A program made the translations under genes and the position numbers. A DNA stretch of 64,000 nucleotides. It comes from JACCZR01 sp963830065. Lineage in GTDB: Bacteria; Actinomycetota; Thermoleophilia; Solirubrobacterales; Thermoleophilaceae. Positions 56,077 to 63,755 of this stretch are shown one piece after another (position 1 is the stretch's first letter; each line of letters opens with the position of its first letter). Location of the stretch: contig CAWHLA010000010.1 in NCBI GenBank assembly GCA_963830065.1, positions 124,001 through 188,000 of the forward strand. The letters are read 5' to 3'. The notes below the pieces were generated by a model. The model had not been told where the DNA came from, did not search any database, and worked only from the letters and a program-made list of their open reading frames with translations.

Positions 56077-56639
56077 AGTGCCTCTTTCATCTGGGGTGAG
56101 GGGCAGAGAAAACCGAGCGCCTGATCGGCGAAGGCGAACCGGCCGCGCGGCTCGGGGATGGCGATGGTACGGGCGCCGACGGGCTCGCTGAGGTTCTTCA
56201 GCCAGTGCAGCCGGTGGTCGCCCACCTCCAGCTTGCGCAGCCGGCCGGCGCGCTCGCGGGTGGCCTCGCTGACCAGCACCTCTCCCCCGCCAGCCGCGGC
56301 GCACAGGCGCGCGGCCACGTTGACGGTGGTGCCGTACCAGTCACCGAACCGCTCGACGGCGGGGCCGGTGTGCATGCCCACGCGAACGGGCACGCGCTCG
56401 TTCTGCTCGGCGACGATCTCCAGCCCGAGGCGCACCGCCCGCTCGGGCTCGGGGCAGCGCAGCATGAGGCCGTCCCCCAGGCGCTTGACCACCTCGGCGC
56501 CGTGGCTTCCGGCCAGCGGTTCGACACACAGGGCGAACTCCAGGGCGACGTCGGCGGCGTGGTCGTCGCCCTCGCTGGCGGCGAGGGCGGTGAAGCCCAC
56601 GAGGTCGGTGAAGAGGAAAGTGTGGATGCTGCCCGCCAC
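56073..56639 (-). CDS. Class III adenylate/guanylate cyclase domain protein
   Basis: 188 residues, essentially a lone catalytic domain. Both metal-binding Asp residues are in FTDLVGFTAL and KRLGDGLML; the transition-state Asn/Arg motif reads TTVNVAARLCAAAGG. The substrate-specifying Lys/Asp pair cannot be judged with certainty. It would make cAMP or cGMP from ATP/GTP as a dimer. No membrane anchor or sensor domain is attached. It is first in an operon with P450 and TetR (GTGA overlap). ATG 56639. Confidence 0.92.
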   Translation of the reverse strand: MAGSIHTFLFTDLVGFTALAASEGDDHAADVALEFALCVEPLAGSHGAEVVKRLGDGLMLRCPEPERAVRLGLEIVAEQNERVPVRVGMHTGPAVERFGDWYGTTVNVAARLCAAAGGGEVLVSEATRERAGRLRKLEVGDHRLHWLKNLSEPVGARTIAIPEPRGRFAFADQALGFLCPSPQMKEAL

Positions 56640-56712
56640 TTAGATACCGGACGGTATCGGAATACCCACAGGTACGCAAGGTGCCGTCCTCGGTTCGTTC
56701 ATACTTGCGTCC

Positions 56713-57597
56713 ATGGAGCGAGGATCGGAGGGCGGCAAGCCCCCAGAGGACCAGCCCACCCAAGCCGTGCCGGCGCAGCGGCCCCCCCAGCAGCTGGCGC
56801 AGCCGCAACGCCCGCAGGGCCCGGCTCGACAGCGCCAGCGGCCCCGCCAGGCGCGCCAGCGGTTCGGCCTGGAGCACGCGCGCAACCCCGAGTTCGCGCT
56901 GGTCTTCCGCGGCTACGAGCGCGAGGCCGTCGACCGCTACGTCGCCTCCGTGATCCAGCTCATCACCGAGCTCGAGGCCACCCAGACCCGCGAGGGCACC
57001 GTCCAGCGGGCGCTGGAGGAGGTCGGCGAGCAGACCAGCCGCATCCTGCAGCAGGCCCACGAGTCGGCCGAGGAGATCTCCTCCCACTCGCGCGCGCAGG
57101 CCGAGGGCCGGCTGGCCCGCGCCGAGCGCGAGGCCGAGCAGATGGTCAGCGAAGCGGACGCGGAGGCCCAGCGCATTCGTACCGACGCCCGCGGCGTGTG
57201 GCAGCAGCGCACCCGGCTGATCGAGGAGCTCCGCCGTCTCTCCGACGAGGTCCTCACCGTGGCCGACGATGCGCTCGAGCGGATCGACCCACCCGAGGAC
57301 GCCAAGCCGCCCAGCCGTCCACCGGAGCCCACGGCCGCGGCCGTGGAGCCTCAGGTGAGTGAGGCCCCCACGGGCGAGGAGGACGAGCCCGACGAGGCTG
57401 ACGAGCCCGAGACCGCCTCAGCCGAGGCCGCCCAGGGCGAGAACGGGGCCGACGAGGCATCGGGGGGCACCCCGCACCGAAAGACGCTCGGCCCCATCGG
57501 GGATCCGCTGGACATCCCGCCGCAGGAATCCGCGGACCCGGGCACCGACGAGCAGCCTGCCGTCCGGCGCGTCGGCCCCGAGCGCCGGCAGAGCTGA
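56713..57597 (+). CDS. DivIVA-domain cell-division/polarity-like protein
   Basis: 294 residues. A Gln/Pro/Arg-rich N-terminus is followed by the DivIVA pattern FALVFRGYEREAVDRYVASVIQLITELEATQ, a long coiled coil (residues ~110-190: EEVGEQTSRILQQAHESAEEI, QAEGRLARAEREAEQMV) and an acidic, disordered C-terminus. Wag31/DivIVA proteins mark the growing pole and recruit cell-wall machinery; this one lacks the short N-terminal start typical of true Wag31, so it may be a paralogue with a regulatory role. ATG 56713 sits close to a purine-rich box. Confidence 0.85.
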   Translation: MERGSEGGKPPEDQPTQAVPAQRPPQQLAQPQRPQGPARQRQRPRQARQRFGLEHARNPEFALVFRGYEREAVDRYVASVIQLITELEATQTREGTVQRALEEVGEQTSRILQQAHESAEEISSHSRAQAEGRLARAEREAEQMVSEADAEAQRIRTDARGVWQQRTRLIEELRRLSDEVLTVADDALERIDPPEDAKPPSRPPEPTAAAVEPQVSEAPTGEEDEPDEADEPETASAEAAQGENGADEASGGTPHRKTLGPIGDPLDIPPQESADPGTDEQPAVRRVGPERRQS

Positions 57598-57616
57598 TGG
57601 CCGAGCTCACCTCGGG

Positions 57617-58033
57617 GTGAGCGCAGACCAAGCGCCGGTGCGTCTCGGCCACCAGGCCGAGGGCAGCATCGCGCCCGCCCTCTTCGCCCTGGTCGATCGC
57701 GGGGCGGCGCGCTCCCCCCGGGCCGCGCACCAGCTGCGCGGACGGGTGGAGCTGCGCTTCGACGAGGGCTATCCGCCGGTGACCATCGCCCCCGAGTCAG
57801 GCGGCGGCCTCGTGGTCGAGGACACGCGACCGGACGCCCCGAATCCCGAGCTGGTGGTGGCCGGCCCCCTCCCCGATGTGCTCGAGCTGGCCACCGTCCC
57901 GCGCGCCGGCGGCCTGCCCAGCCTGCGCCACGCGCGCGGCCGGGCCGCTCTCGCGAGCCTCGCACGCGGTGGGGTCCGGCTGGAGGGATCGAAGCTGCTC
58001 GGACGGCGCCTGTTGGCTCTTATCGAGCTCTAG
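57617..58033 (+). CDS. Hypothetical protein, possibly SCP2-like
   Basis: 138 residues from GTG 57617. It reads HQAEGSIAPALFALVDRGAAR, LRGRVELRFDEGYPPVTIAPESGGGLVVEDTRPDAPNPELVVAG and LPSLRHARGRAALASLARG. The strand pattern VELRFDEGYPPVTI..LVVED resembles sterol-carrier-protein-2-like folds, but no motif is diagnostic. It lies between the DivIVA-like protein and a small membrane protein, all on the same strand; the start is 19 bases after the DivIVA-like stop, so it is probably co-transcribed. Confidence 0.6.
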   Translation: MSADQAPVRLGHQAEGSIAPALFALVDRGAARSPRAAHQLRGRVELRFDEGYPPVTIAPESGGGLVVEDTRPDAPNPELVVAGPLPDVLELATVPRAGGLPSLRHARGRAALASLARGGVRLEGSKLLGRRLLALIEL

Positions 58034-58046
58034 ACTGAGGCCCGCG

Positions 58047-58679
58047 ATGGCCAAGCCGAAGCAGGTGAAGATGCAGATGCAGGTGGGGGCGCTGGCGGCC
58101 ATCCCATCGCTCGAGTCCCGGACCGACGAGCAGCTGGAGAGCGAGTCCAAGCACCGCGTGGCGGCCAAGGCCATCCTCGGCGCCCGCGCCGCCGAGCGCT
58201 ATGACGTCCCCGCTGCCAAGGCCTACTTCAACCAGGCCATGGCGGGCGTGCACCCCCAGGAACGCCCGGCGCTGCGTCAGATGATGAAGGCGTCGCTGGC
58301 CCTGGCCGAGCGCCGGCCCGACGAGCTGCGCGACGCCATGGAGAAGATGGGCCAGGAGGCCCCCTCGAGCCGGCAGCTGTTCCTGCTGCGGGCGATGGGC
58401 CTGATCGCGCCGCCCGCCGGCGCGGGGATCGTCGCGCGCGTGCGCGGCATCCTGCTGCTGATCCTCCTGATCATCGTCGCGCTGGCGATCGGATTCGGCC
58501 TCGCTCTGCTGATCGGCCTGCCGTTCGGCGGGTTCTCGGCCGGCCTGACGATGCTCTTTGGCGTGGTCATCGTCGGCATCGTCATCGGTGTGCTGGTCCT
58601 GTTCGGGCGACGGCGGCAGGCGAAAGCCAAGGCCGACCGCTCGGCCCAGGCAGCGGCGATGGCTCAGCAGCGCCGGTAG
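58047..58679 (+). CDS. Hypothetical protein with C-terminal membrane helices
   Basis: 210 residues. The first ~125 are soluble and helical (AYFNQAMAGVHPQERPALRQMMKASLALAERRPDELRDAM), with a TPR-like flavour; two hydrophobic segments follow (ILLLILLIIVALAIGFGLALLI and GLTMLFGVVIVGIVIGVLVLFG) before a basic tail. I do not recognise a family. ATG 58047 lies 13 bases after the preceding stop, so the three genes from 56713 may form one transcript. Confidence 0.7.
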   Translation: MAKPKQVKMQMQVGALAAIPSLESRTDEQLESESKHRVAAKAILGARAAERYDVPAAKAYFNQAMAGVHPQERPALRQMMKASLALAERRPDELRDAMEKMGQEAPSSRQLFLLRAMGLIAPPAGAGIVARVRGILLLILLIIVALAIGFGLALLIGLPFGGFSAGLTMLFGVVIVGIVIGVLVLFGRRRQAKAKADRSAQAAAMAQQRR

Positions 58680-58703
58680 CGCGCCAGCGCCGGCAGGGCG
58701 CCC

Positions 58704-59450
58704 CTACAGAATCGCGGCCAGGCGCCGGCGATGGGTGCGAGCGAGCTCGCTGTCGGGCCCGAGCTCGGTGAAGATCGCCACCATCACGGCACGCAGGCGG
58801 TCGCGGCGCTCGGCGTCCTGCTCGCCGGCGATGTCCTCCTGGAGCAGCTCCAGCGCCCGCTCGTGATCGCCCTCGTCCCAGGCCGCGAATGCCTCGACGG
58901 GCCCGTCGAGCTGCGCCCGGGCGGCCAGTCCCTCGGCCACGAAGTCGCCGGCGATCCCCTCCAGCAGCTCGGCGGCCTCGTCGGAGTCGCCGCGCATCAG
59001 CAGCATGCGTCCCAGCTCGCGGCGGGCGCCGGTGTGGCGCGCGTCCAGCTCCAGCGCGCGGCGAAGCGATGCCTCGTCACCGGCCGCCGTCAGCTCATCG
59101 GCCTCGGAGGGCACGAGCGTGTTGAAGAACCGCTCGACCTCAGCAGGCGGGATCGCGCCCGTGAACTCGGACGCCACCTCACCGTTGCGGAACGCCTTCA
59201 CCGCCGGGATGCCCTGGATCCCGTAGCGCTGCGCGAGGCCCTGGTTCTGGTCGGTGTCCACCTTGGCCAGCTCAACCTTCCCGGGACGCGCGCCCGCGGC
59301 CTGCTCGAGCGCCGGGGTCAACTGGCGGCAGGGTCCGCACCACTCGGCCCAGAAGTCCACGACCACCGGCAGATGCTTCGAGCGCTCGATGACCTGAGCG
59401 GCGAATCCGGCCTCGTCGACGTCGTGAATCACTGCCGCTGTGGCGTCCAT
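58704..59450 (-). CDS. Thioredoxin-domain co-chaperone (YbbN-like)
   Basis: 248 residues. The N-terminal thioredoxin fold carries FWAEWCGPCRQLTPALEQAA with an active WCGPC and KVDTDQNQGLAQRYGIQGIPAVKAF (cis-Pro loop). The C-terminal ~130 residues form TPR-like helices (ELGRMLLMRGDSDEAAELLEGI, DEGDHERALELLQEDI), as in YbbN/CnoX co-chaperones of DnaK or GroEL. ATG 59450 is chosen over an open extension to 59507 that is Pro/Gly-rich. Divergent from the cupredoxin gene. Confidence 0.93.
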   Translation of the reverse strand: MDATAAVIHDVDEAGFAAQVIERSKHLPVVVDFWAEWCGPCRQLTPALEQAAGARPGKVELAKVDTDQNQGLAQRYGIQGIPAVKAFRNGEVASEFTGAIPPAEVERFFNTLVPSEADELTAAGDEASLRRALELDARHTGARRELGRMLLMRGDSDEAAELLEGIAGDFVAEGLAARAQLDGPVEAFAAWDEGDHERALELLQEDIAGEQDAERRDRLRAVMVAIFTELGPDSELARTHRRRLAAIL

Positions 59451-59507
59451 TCCCTTCACGGTAGTCGCCGGGTGATCCGGTCCACCCGCTGGCGCGAAGA
59501 CGCTCAC

Positions 59508-59876
59508 ATGGCCCGTCTCGCGCTACCCCTTATCGTCCTGTCCCTGGCTCTCGCCGCGTGCGGGGAGAGTGAGTCCGACAAGCCCTCGAAGGCGGCTCCC
59601 AAGCCCGCGGGGGCCCCGGCCGCCAAGCCGGCGGACGAGGTCGTCATCAAGGACTTCAAGTACGGGCCTGCTAGCGCCTCGGTGAAGCCGGGCGCGAAGG
59701 TGACTTTCGTCAACCAGGACTCCGCGCCGCACACCGCCACCGTCAAGGCCGGCGGGTTCGACACCGGCACCCTGAACAAGGGCCAGAGCAAGGCGATCAC
59801 GATCGACAAGCCCGGCACCTACGACTACGTCTGCGAGTTCCACGCCTTCATGAAGGGCAAGCTCACCGTCAAGTGA
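59508..59876 (+). CDS. Cupredoxin-domain lipoprotein
   Basis: 122 residues. A lipoprotein signal (LPLIVLSLALAACGES) has its lipobox Cys at about residue 18, then a Lys/Pro/Ala linker. The type-1 copper site is complete: His in SAPHTATV, and Cys, His and Met in VCEFHAFM. Such plastocyanin/amicyanin-like domains carry electrons outside the membrane. It stands alone with a terminator downstream (59931). Confidence 0.93.
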   Translation: MARLALPLIVLSLALAACGESESDKPSKAAPKPAGAPAAKPADEVVIKDFKYGPASASVKPGAKVTFVNQDSAPHTATVKAGGFDTGTLNKGQSKAITIDKPGTYDYVCEFHAFMKGKLTVK

Positions 59877-59930
59877 GCCGGCGCTGGAGCCGCCAGCGGG
59901 GCAGGGGCGCGATGTGCGCATGTCCCTCTG

Positions 59931-59960
59931 AAAACCCCTCAGCGCGCTGAGGAGTTTCTT
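59931..59960. terminator. Bidirectional terminator aaaacccctcagc/gctgaggagtttctt
   Basis: A near-perfect 13-base stem with cctcagcgcgctgagg at its core is followed by ttt on the plus strand and preceded by aaaa (uuuu in the minus transcript). It lies between two convergent genes (cupredoxin and cyclophilin), serving both. One mismatch in the stem. Confidence 0.75.
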
Positions 59961-60026
59961 CCAGCGCGTGCGCCGTCCGCGGCGCCCCTTCCCGGCCGCG
60001 CCCGGGGGCGCCATGCCCCAGCCGCC

Positions 60027-60767
60027 TCAGCCCTTCTTCGCCCGCTCGCGCTTCTTCTTCTGTGGCTTCGACGGCGTCTTGACCTCGGTCACGGTCGCCT
60101 TCTCGATCACCACCGGCTGGCTGGGCGTTCCGGCCTCGCCGCTGTTGGGGTCGCCCAGCTTCCCGATCTTGTCGACGGTGTCGATCCCCTCGGTCACCTT
60201 GCCAACCACGGCGTACTCGGCCGGTAGGCCGGCGTCGGCCCCCGTGACCACGTAGAACTGGCTCCCCGCCGTGCCCGCCGGCTCGTCGGCGGTCTTGGCC
60301 ATCGCCACCACGCCCCGGGTGTACTGGGCGTCGGGCGGCGGGGCGTCGCGCGTGGAGTAGCCCGGGCCGCCCATGCCGCTGGCGGTGGGGTCCCCTCCTT
60401 GGATGACGAAGCCCGGGACGATGCGGTGGAACACGGTGTCGTCGAAGAAGCCTGAGCGCGACAGCGAGACGAACGAAGCTGCGGCCTGGGGGGCGGCCTT
60501 CTGGTCGAGGCCGATCGTGAAGTCCCCGCAGCTGGTCTCGAGCTTGACGGTGTAGGTCTTGGACGAGTCGAGCGGGCCATCGGGGCGCTGCTCGGTGCCG
60601 TCGGGCTTCTTCTTCGGGGCCTTCACGTCCTTGCAGCCGCCCGCGGTGGTGGTCTGCGGGGCCGGTGCCTTGGCCCCCGCGTCGCTCTTGGGGCTCTCGT
60701 CGTCGGAGCCGCAGCCGGCGGCGAGGGCCAGGCAGGGCAGGATCAGGCAGACGGTCAGGCGGCGCAC
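60027..60767 (-). CDS. Peptidyl-prolyl cis-trans isomerase, cyclophilin lipoprotein
   Basis: 246 residues. A lipobox (ALAAGCGSD) follows a hydrophobic leader (LTVCLILPCLALA), then a ~60-residue linker and the cyclophilin core: VKLETSCGDFTIGLD, ASFVSLSRSGFFDDTVFHRIVPGFVIQGGDPTASG (active-site Arg and FHR), GVVAMAKTADEPAGTAGSQFYVV. The tail is Lys-rich. It probably folds exported proteins at the membrane surface. GTG 60767 gives the signal; divergent from the HAD gene with 38 bases between starts. Confidence 0.92.
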   Translation of the reverse strand: MRRLTVCLILPCLALAAGCGSDDESPKSDAGAKAPAPQTTTAGGCKDVKAPKKKPDGTEQRPDGPLDSSKTYTVKLETSCGDFTIGLDQKAAPQAAASFVSLSRSGFFDDTVFHRIVPGFVIQGGDPTASGMGGPGYSTRDAPPPDAQYTRGVVAMAKTADEPAGTAGSQFYVVTGADAGLPAEYAVVGKVTEGIDTVDKIGKLGDPNSGEAGTPSQPVVIEKATVTEVKTPSKPQKKKRERAKKG

Positions 60768-60805
60768 GGTCGCGCAGGCTAGCTGGCGGTCTACGATCGT
60801 TCGCC

Positions 60806-61624
60806 GTGTCTCTCTCCCCCCTCCTTTCCCGCTACGAGCAGGTGATCCTTGACCTCGACGGATGCGTCTGGACGGGCGGGGAGCCGATCGCCGGCTCCCC
60901 CGAGGCGATCGAGAGGCTGCGCTCGGCCGGGCTGCGGGTGGCCTTCGCCACCAACAACTCCCGCTCGAGCACCGAGGACTACGTCGCCCAACTGTGGGGC
61001 GCGGGCGTGCAGGCGTCGGTGGCCGACGTCGTGACATCCGGCGGCGCCATGCAGCATCTGCTGGCCGACACTCGTCCCGGCCGGACCGCCTTCGTGGTCG
61101 GGACCGAGGCCATGCACCGCCACGTGCGCGACGCCGGCCTCAAGGTCATGAACGGGACCGACCTCGCCTCGCGCGCGGAGGTGGTGGTGGTTGCCGCCAC
61201 CGAGGAGTTCACCTACGACGACCTGCGCACCGCCTCGCTGGCGGTGCAGCGGGGCGCCGACTTCCTGGCCACCGCCCGCGACCCGACCCACCCGATGCCC
61301 GACGGCCTGTGGCCGGGCACCGGCGCCCTGCTGGCCGCCATCGAGACCGCGAGCGGCGGGACGGCCACGCTGGTGGGCAAGCCCGAGCCGCAGCTGTTCC
61401 TGACCGCTCTCGACCGCCTCGGCGAGGGCAAGACGCTGGTGGTGGGCGACCGCCTCGACACCGACGTCGCCGCGGCCGCCGCGGCGGACCTGGACGCCGC
61501 CCTGGTGCTCACCGGGGGCACCACGCGCGAGGAGGCCGAGGCGGCAGGCCGGGAGAAGGACGCGCTCCAGACCGTCGAAGTAGCCGACGACCTGGCCTCG
61601 CTGGTGAACCGCGCACCGTCCTGA
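60806..61624 (+). CDS. HAD-IIA family hydrolase (NagD/phosphoglycolate-phosphatase-like)
   Basis: 272 residues. HAD motif I is VILDLDGCVW, motif II VAFATNNSRSS, and motifs III/IV VGKPEPQ and VVGDRLDTDVAAAA; the IIA cap lies in between. Members dephosphorylate small sugar or glycolate phosphates. GTG 60806. The stop overlaps the next ATG as TGATG, so the small basic protein downstream is coupled to it. Confidence 0.92.
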   Translation: MSLSPLLSRYEQVILDLDGCVWTGGEPIAGSPEAIERLRSAGLRVAFATNNSRSSTEDYVAQLWGAGVQASVADVVTSGGAMQHLLADTRPGRTAFVVGTEAMHRHVRDAGLKVMNGTDLASRAEVVVVAATEEFTYDDLRTASLAVQRGADFLATARDPTHPMPDGLWPGTGALLAAIETASGGTATLVGKPEPQLFLTALDRLGEGKTLVVGDRLDTDVAAAAAADLDAALVLTGGTTREEAEAAGREKDALQTVEVADDLASLVNRAPS

Positions 61625-61905
61625 TGGCCAAGAAGACCCACCACAAGCACTCGTCCTCAAAGGGCTACCGCAAGCTCCTGGACTCCCTGGCCGCGCTGGA
61701 CGGAGTGCACCGGGTGGCCACCGGCCGGGTCAAGCCCCGGATGGGCTCGGGGCGGCCGATCGCGCCCATCTCCAAGGTCCGCCCCACCGAGTCCGGTCTC
61801 TCGATCACGATCAACACCGACGGCGCGATCATCGACGCCTACGTGGTCACCGACCGGCCCGACGAGGTGGCCGCCGCCATGGCCGAGAAGGGCTGGACGG
61901 CCTAG
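61624..61905 (+). CDS. Small basic protein, DUF2103-like
   Basis: 93 residues: KKTHHKHSSSKGYRKLLDSLAALDGVHRVATGRVKP, then ISKVRPTESGLSITINTDGAIIDAYVVT. The HHKH...GYRKLLxxLA...V.RV..GR opening and the 'T..G......G.....YVVT' ending fit the archaeal/bacterial DUF2103 (COG4031) pattern of putative metal- or nucleic-acid-binding proteins; I rate this recognition as moderate. Translationally coupled to the HAD hydrolase (TGATG). Overlaps the convergent RES toxin stop by 4 bases. Confidence 0.7.
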   Translation: MAKKTHHKHSSSKGYRKLLDSLAALDGVHRVATGRVKPRMGSGRPIAPISKVRPTESGLSITINTDGAIIDAYVVTDRPDEVAAAMAEKGWTA

Positions 61906-62528
61906 GCCGCGAGATGCGCGGTGGAGGGCTCCACCAGCTCGTAGGGCTCGCCCCGCTCCCACGCCGCCAGCCCGGGATGGGGCCCGGCGCTGCCCACGTG
62001 GTGGACGAGCTCCAGCAGGCCCGGGGGCGCTCGCCCGTCCTCGGCGGCCACCGACGCCGGTACGTCCAAATCGTCGAGCGGCTCCAGGACGTAGGAGACC
62101 ATCACCCTGGCCGCCAGGATCACGAGGTTCTCCGTCCCGGGCAGCGCCGCGCTGACCGCGATGAAGGCATCGGGCGCCTGCGGGTCGGCCCGAAGCCGCC
62201 CCGCGAGCCGCTGGCAGGCCGAGCGATCGTCCGCCACGAGGTCCGCCGGCTCGAGGCCCCACTCCCCGGCGGAGTCGAAGGTCACGCGGGGCGGGTCCTC
62301 GGCCAGGACGACCCGCGCCGCCCACAGCGGCGGCCGCGCCTCGGCAGCGTCCTCGGCGGCGACTATCCCCTCGTTGCGCATGTACTCCGCCCACGGCGTG
62401 AGCGGGTGAAGGCTCAGGTACTGGGTGGAGCCCGTGCCGGCCTCGTTGTAGCGGCCCGCGCGCCGGTTGGGCAGGACCCAGAAGGGCGTGTCCCATCCGG
62501 CCAGGCGGTAGCCGACGAGCTCGGCCAC
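61902..62528 (-). CDS. RES-domain toxin (NAD+-targeting), second gene of TA operon
   Basis: 208 residues. The RES fold is indicated by GYRLAGWD, GRYNEAGTGSTQYLSLHP and PWAEYMR (conserved Arg, Tyr and Glu of the active site), and ALPGTENLVILAARVM. RES toxins such as MbcT and ParT consume NAD+ or ADP-ribosylate targets. The gene lies 2 bases after the Xre-type antitoxin stop, on the same strand, the usual RES-Xre order. The length is typical. Confidence 0.85.
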   Translation of the reverse strand: MAELVGYRLAGWDTPFWVLPNRRAGRYNEAGTGSTQYLSLHPLTPWAEYMRNEGIVAAEDAAEARPPLWAARVVLAEDPPRVTFDSAGEWGLEPADLVADDRSACQRLAGRLRADPQAPDAFIAVSAALPGTENLVILAARVMVSYVLEPLDDLDVPASVAAEDGRAPPGLLELVHHVGSAGPHPGLAAWERGEPYELVEPSTAHLAA

Positions 62529-62530
62529 CG

Positions 62531-63205
62531 CTAGGCAGCCAGGCTGGAGCGCGAGCTCGAGGCCAGCGTGGCCAGCCGAGGAAAGGCGCGCTCGTCCTCG
62601 AGCAGCTCAGCCGGGGTCCTGCCCTCGAGCTCGATCCGCGGGCGCTCGAACCACGCCACCACCCCGCGGCCGGTCAGGCCATGACGGAGCTGGTTGGCCA
62701 GGCGGGCGACCTCGCGCAACCGCCGCTCGTCCTCCCCGGAGGGCCGGGTGGGATCGTTCTCCGACACCCAGCGCTGCAGCGTCCGCCCCCCCACCCCGAG
62801 CAGCGCGGCCAGCCTGCCCTGGGGCACGTCCAAAGTCTGCGTCAGCCACCGGGCCACCTCCTCGGCGGGCCGTGCGTCGTCCACCGGCTGGCCGGCGGCG
62901 ACGTCGCGGAAGACCTGGCGCATCTGCTCGAGGCGCAGCCGCAGCCGCCGGCGCTCCTCGCGCGGGTCGTCGGAGTCCAGCGCCAGGAGCGCACCCATGG
63001 CCGCCTGCTGGAGGGCGAGCACCAGGTAGGGGTCCACGTGGGCCCAGTCGGACTCCTCGGGGTCAGCCAGTCCCTCGGCGAAGTCGCGCACCAGCCCGCG
63101 GACCGCCGCGGGCACCTCCGGCTCTCGGGCCAGGAGCCGGTTTGCCTCGGCGAGCTCCCGTTCGGCCTTCGTCGGATCGGTGATGTCGACCGCTACCAGC
63201 GGCAT
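62531..63205 (-). CDS. Xre/MbcA/ParS-type antitoxin (DUF2384)
   Basis: 224 residues. An N-terminal ~100-residue extension (EVPAAVRGLVRDFAEGLADPEESDWAH, RLRLRLEQMRQVFRDVAAG) precedes a helix-turn-helix (TQTLDVPQGRLAALLGVGGRTLQRWVSE) and a C-terminal DUF2384 segment (GRGVVAWFERPRIELEGRTPAELLEDERAFPRLATLA) that inhibits RES toxins. Most such antitoxins are 120-150 residues; the extension makes this one long. ATG 63205 with AGGAG six bases upstream. An inverted repeat lies at 63215. Confidence 0.87.
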   Translation of the reverse strand: MPLVAVDITDPTKAERELAEANRLLAREPEVPAAVRGLVRDFAEGLADPEESDWAHVDPYLVLALQQAAMGALLALDSDDPREERRRLRLRLEQMRQVFRDVAAGQPVDDARPAEEVARWLTQTLDVPQGRLAALLGVGGRTLQRWVSENDPTRPSGEDERRLREVARLANQLRHGLTGRGVVAWFERPRIELEGRTPAELLEDERAFPRLATLASSSRSSLAA

Positions 63206-63214
63206 GGCGTACTC

Positions 63215-63234
63215 CTGTCGTAGCTATGCGACAG
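63215..63234. promoter_or_regulatory. TA operator/promoter: CTGTCG-n8-CGACAG
   Basis: A perfect 6-base inverted repeat directly upstream of the antitoxin start, followed on the minus strand by TATACT (revcomp of 63233-63238), a good -10, and AGGAG as ribosome-binding site. The repeat overlaps the last codons of the upstream phosphatase-like gene, so the TA pair has its own promoter within that gene. Confidence 0.6.
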
Positions 63235-63718
63235 TATAGCGCCAGTCCGGCACCACCCCCTCCGGATCGACGCCGAGCAGGGAGCAGGATTCCGGCGTGA
63301 CCGTCAGCCCCGCCTCCGCCGCGCGCCGCAGCCCCTCGGCGGGGTCGATGCCGCGGGCGTGATGCAGGTGCGCCGCCCCCAGCGCGGCCACGAAGTCCGT
63401 GTGGCGGTTTCCGTGCACCGCCACCGCCCCGGCCCGGCGCAGCTCGCGCTTGAGGAAGGGCAGCAGCTCGTCCAGGGCCGCCGACCCGCGGTCGGTGGAC
63501 ACCACCGGCACGTGGTGCCAGTCCAGCCCCGCGGCCTCGTAGTCGCCGAGGTTGTGGCGCGTGGTCATGCAGGAGATCACCATCCGCACCCCCGACTCGC
63601 GCAGGTGGGCGATCTCGCCCTCCCGCCGGTCGGGGCGGTGGCTCCTCCCTCCCCCGCCCGGTCGTTCGAGGAGACAGAGCTTGCGGGGCCGCGCCCACCA
63701 GATTCGCTTGGGTTCCAT
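63224..63718 (-). CDS. Protein-tyrosine-phosphatase-like protein lacking catalytic Cys
   Basis: 164 residues. The fold pattern resembles dual-specificity/PTP-like proteins: IAHLRESGVRMVISCMTTRHNLGDYEAAGLDWHHVPV, LDELLPFLKREL, and where the HCxxGxxR active loop is expected the sequence reads VAVHGNRHTDFVAAL, with Gly instead of Cys. A pseudo-enzyme or a different hydrolase is therefore likely. It begins WWARPRKLCLLERPGG. It is upstream of the antitoxin/toxin genes on the same strand with 18 bases between, and the operator lies in its end. A functional link is possible, not shown. Confidence 0.6.
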   Translation of the reverse strand: MEPKRIWWARPRKLCLLERPGGGGRSHRPDRREGEIAHLRESGVRMVISCMTTRHNLGDYEAAGLDWHHVPVVSTDRGSAALDELLPFLKRELRRAGAVAVHGNRHTDFVAALGAAHLHHARGIDPAEGLRRAAEAGLTVTPESCSLLGVDPEGVVPDWRYTVA

Positions 63719-63755
63719 GCCGCCCTAAGGGCGCGGCGCCCAGAGCTCGCCCCCC

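Noticed and set aside
63224..63718. Active tyrosine phosphatase
   Set aside because: The active loop has Gly where the nucleophilic Cys should be.
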